A program made the position numbers and the translations under genes. From NCBI GenBank assembly GCA_904502215.1, contig CAJGDQ010000055.1:1-6769 (forward strand): a DNA stretch of 6,769 nucleotides, in the 5' to 3' direction. Below the pieces are notes generated by a model. The model saw only the letters and a program-made list of their open reading frames with translations. It searched no databases and had not been told where the DNA came from. Positions 6,145-6,769 of the stretch are shown here, in pieces (the first letter of the stretch is position 1; every line of letters starts with the position of its first letter). Source of the stretch: Clostridiaceae bacterium. GTDB lineage: Bacteria; Bacillota; Clostridia; Oscillospirales; Acutalibacteraceae.

Positions 6145-6588
6145 ATGAATATAAGCAACAAGGAATACGGAAGATTAACAAAAAAGCTTTCACCGCCATC
6201 GTCAAAGCTTAAGGATTTTTTATGGGCATATATTGTTGGTGGTTTAATTTGTGTTATAGGTCAGTTACTTATGGAATTGTATGGGTATTTTGGTGCAACT
6301 GAAAAGCAAATAAAAATGTTAGTCCCCGTAACACTAATTTTTATTGCCGCTTTGCTTACGGGACTTGGTCTCTTCCCAAAAATCGCAAAACGTGCGGGAG
6401 CGGGAACATTAGTGCCGATAACAGGCTTTGCAAATGCCGTTGTATCGCCTGCAATAGAATTTAAAAATGAAGGTTTTGTCCTAGGTGTTGGTGCTAATAT
6501 GTTCAAAATCGCAGGACCTGTGATTGTATATGGAACAGTAGCGAGTGTTGTGTATGGGGTTATTTATTGGGTAACAACGTTATTCTAG
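6145..6588 (+). CDS. spoVAC: Stage V sporulation protein AC (SpoVAC)
   Basis: A 147-residue membrane protein of the SpoVA complex, which moves dipicolinic acid into the forespore and releases it in germination. B. subtilis SpoVAC has been shown to act as a mechanosensitive channel. A charged N-terminal tail of about 25 residues is followed by hydrophobic segments at roughly 26-45, 59-78, 91-103 and 118-145. Matches to the family are VGGLICVIGQ (31-40), GAGTLVPITGFANAVVS (85-101), and the EFKNEGFVLGVGANMFKIAG stretch (104-123). The N-terminal tail and this last stretch mark it as AC and not the shorter paralogue SpoVAE. Length is close to the usual 150. Oddly, no spoVAD or spoVAE follows: a strong hairpin and a convergent gene come directly after it. 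It therefore looks monocistronic, unlike the usual spoVAC-AD-AE operon. Confidence 0.94.
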   Translation: MNISNKEYGRLTKKLSPPSSKLKDFLWAYIVGGLICVIGQLLMELYGYFGATEKQIKMLVPVTLIFIAALLTGLGLFPKIAKRAGAGTLVPITGFANAVVSPAIEFKNEGFVLGVGANMFKIAGPVIVYGTVASVVYGVIYWVTTLF

Positions 6589-6591
6589 CGA

Positions 6592-6621
6592 AAAAGGCTT
6601 GACCGAGAGGTCAAGCCTTTT
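6592..6621. terminator. Bidirectional terminator between spoVAC and the convergent mutarotase gene
   Basis: A perfect 13-bp stem (6592-6604 against 6609-6621) with a GAGA tetraloop. It starts 3 bp after the spoVAC stop and lies 5 bp past the stop of the minus-strand gene. The minus strand has the better U-tract (five T); the plus strand has four. It probably ends transcription from both sides. Confidence 0.88.
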
Positions 6622-6626
6622 GTGAA

Positions 6627-6769
6627 TCAGTCGAAGGAGAAAACCTGTTCAAGAAGAGGTTGTGCTCCTGTTAGCGGGTCTTTTTCCATAATCAAAATAT
6701 CTGACATATATTCATCCCAACGTGCAACAACCGGACTGGAATTTTGCACTTTGGCGGCAAAATCTATGC
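6627..6769 (-). CDS. C-terminal fragment of an L-rhamnose mutarotase (RhaM/DUF718) family protein (cut by window edge)
   Basis: The last 46 codons of a minus-strand gene whose start lies outside the window. The visible end contains ARWDEYMSDIL followed by LLEQVFSFD and a TGA stop at 6627-6629. This pattern (RW..YM.D, a variable stretch, then L.EVF.LD at the very end) matches the C-terminus of RhaM-type mutarotases; E. coli RhaM ends in a similar RWWKYMTD ... LQEVFYLP. Such enzymes interconvert the alpha and beta anomers of L-rhamnose and related sugars in the cytoplasm and are about 104 residues long, so just under half is visible. The active-site residues lie mainly in the missing part. It ends at the shared hairpin 6592-6621. 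The exact sugar cannot be told from this fragment. Confidence 0.72.
   Translation of the reverse strand, partial: IDFAAKVQNSSPVVARWDEYMSDILIMEKDPLTGAQPLLEQVFSFD

Noticed and set aside
1..6769. CRISPR arrays, insertion sequences, tRNA or rRNA genes, attachment sites.
   Set aside because: No regularly spaced repeats, transposase motifs, terminal inverted repeats or cloverleaf-like sequences were seen. The only clear inverted repeats are terminators and the NrdR box.

Overview
The window looks like chromosomal DNA from an anaerobic, spore-forming member of the Clostridia (Bacillota), possibly an Oscillospiraceae/Ruminococcaceae-type gut bacterium. The reasons are a fairly AT-rich composition, AGGAG-type ribosome binding sites, a SpoVAC sporulation protein, a DUF421 membrane protein followed by a second small membrane gene, a long-form (551-residue) glutamyl-tRNA synthetase, and a glutaminyl-tRNA synthetase next to it. 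The family-level placement is an inference from gene types, not from a search.

Layout. From 1 to 728, minus strand, a DUF421/YetF membrane protein overlaps by four bases (ATGA) the start of a second membrane-protein gene cut by the window edge. From 771 to 5433, minus strand, there is a compact housekeeping operon read in the order nrdR, gltX, glnS, Nif3-family gene. Its gene gaps are 14, 12 and 3 bp. It has a recognisable promoter and ends in a strong hairpin terminator. The 131-bp divergent region at 5374-5504 carries two facing promoters and a good NrdR-box-like palindrome, with a weaker second copy exactly 31 bp away. From 5505 to 6095, plus strand, is a cytoplasmic cyclophilin-type peptidyl-prolyl isomerase with its own terminator. 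From 6145 to 6588, plus strand, is spoVAC, apparently alone, without the usual spoVAD and spoVAE genes after it. A perfect 13-bp hairpin separates it from a convergent minus-strand gene at the right edge, the C-terminus of an L-rhamnose mutarotase (RhaM/DUF718) family protein.

How the parts fit. The central operon joins control of ribonucleotide reductase (NrdR) to charging of tRNA-Glu and tRNA-Gln and to a conserved dinuclear-metal protein. NrdR-box-like sequences over the nrdR promoter suggest autoregulation, which would pass on to the synthetase genes. The left and right flanks carry proteins of families linked to the spore membrane (DUF421 and SpoVAC), but they are separate transcription units.

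The window is mostly ordinary core-genome content. I see no new defence system, mobile element, CRISPR array or RNA gene. The most interesting signals are regulatory: the NrdR box pair, and the cyclophilin terminator whose 3' arm contains the spoVAC ribosome binding site.
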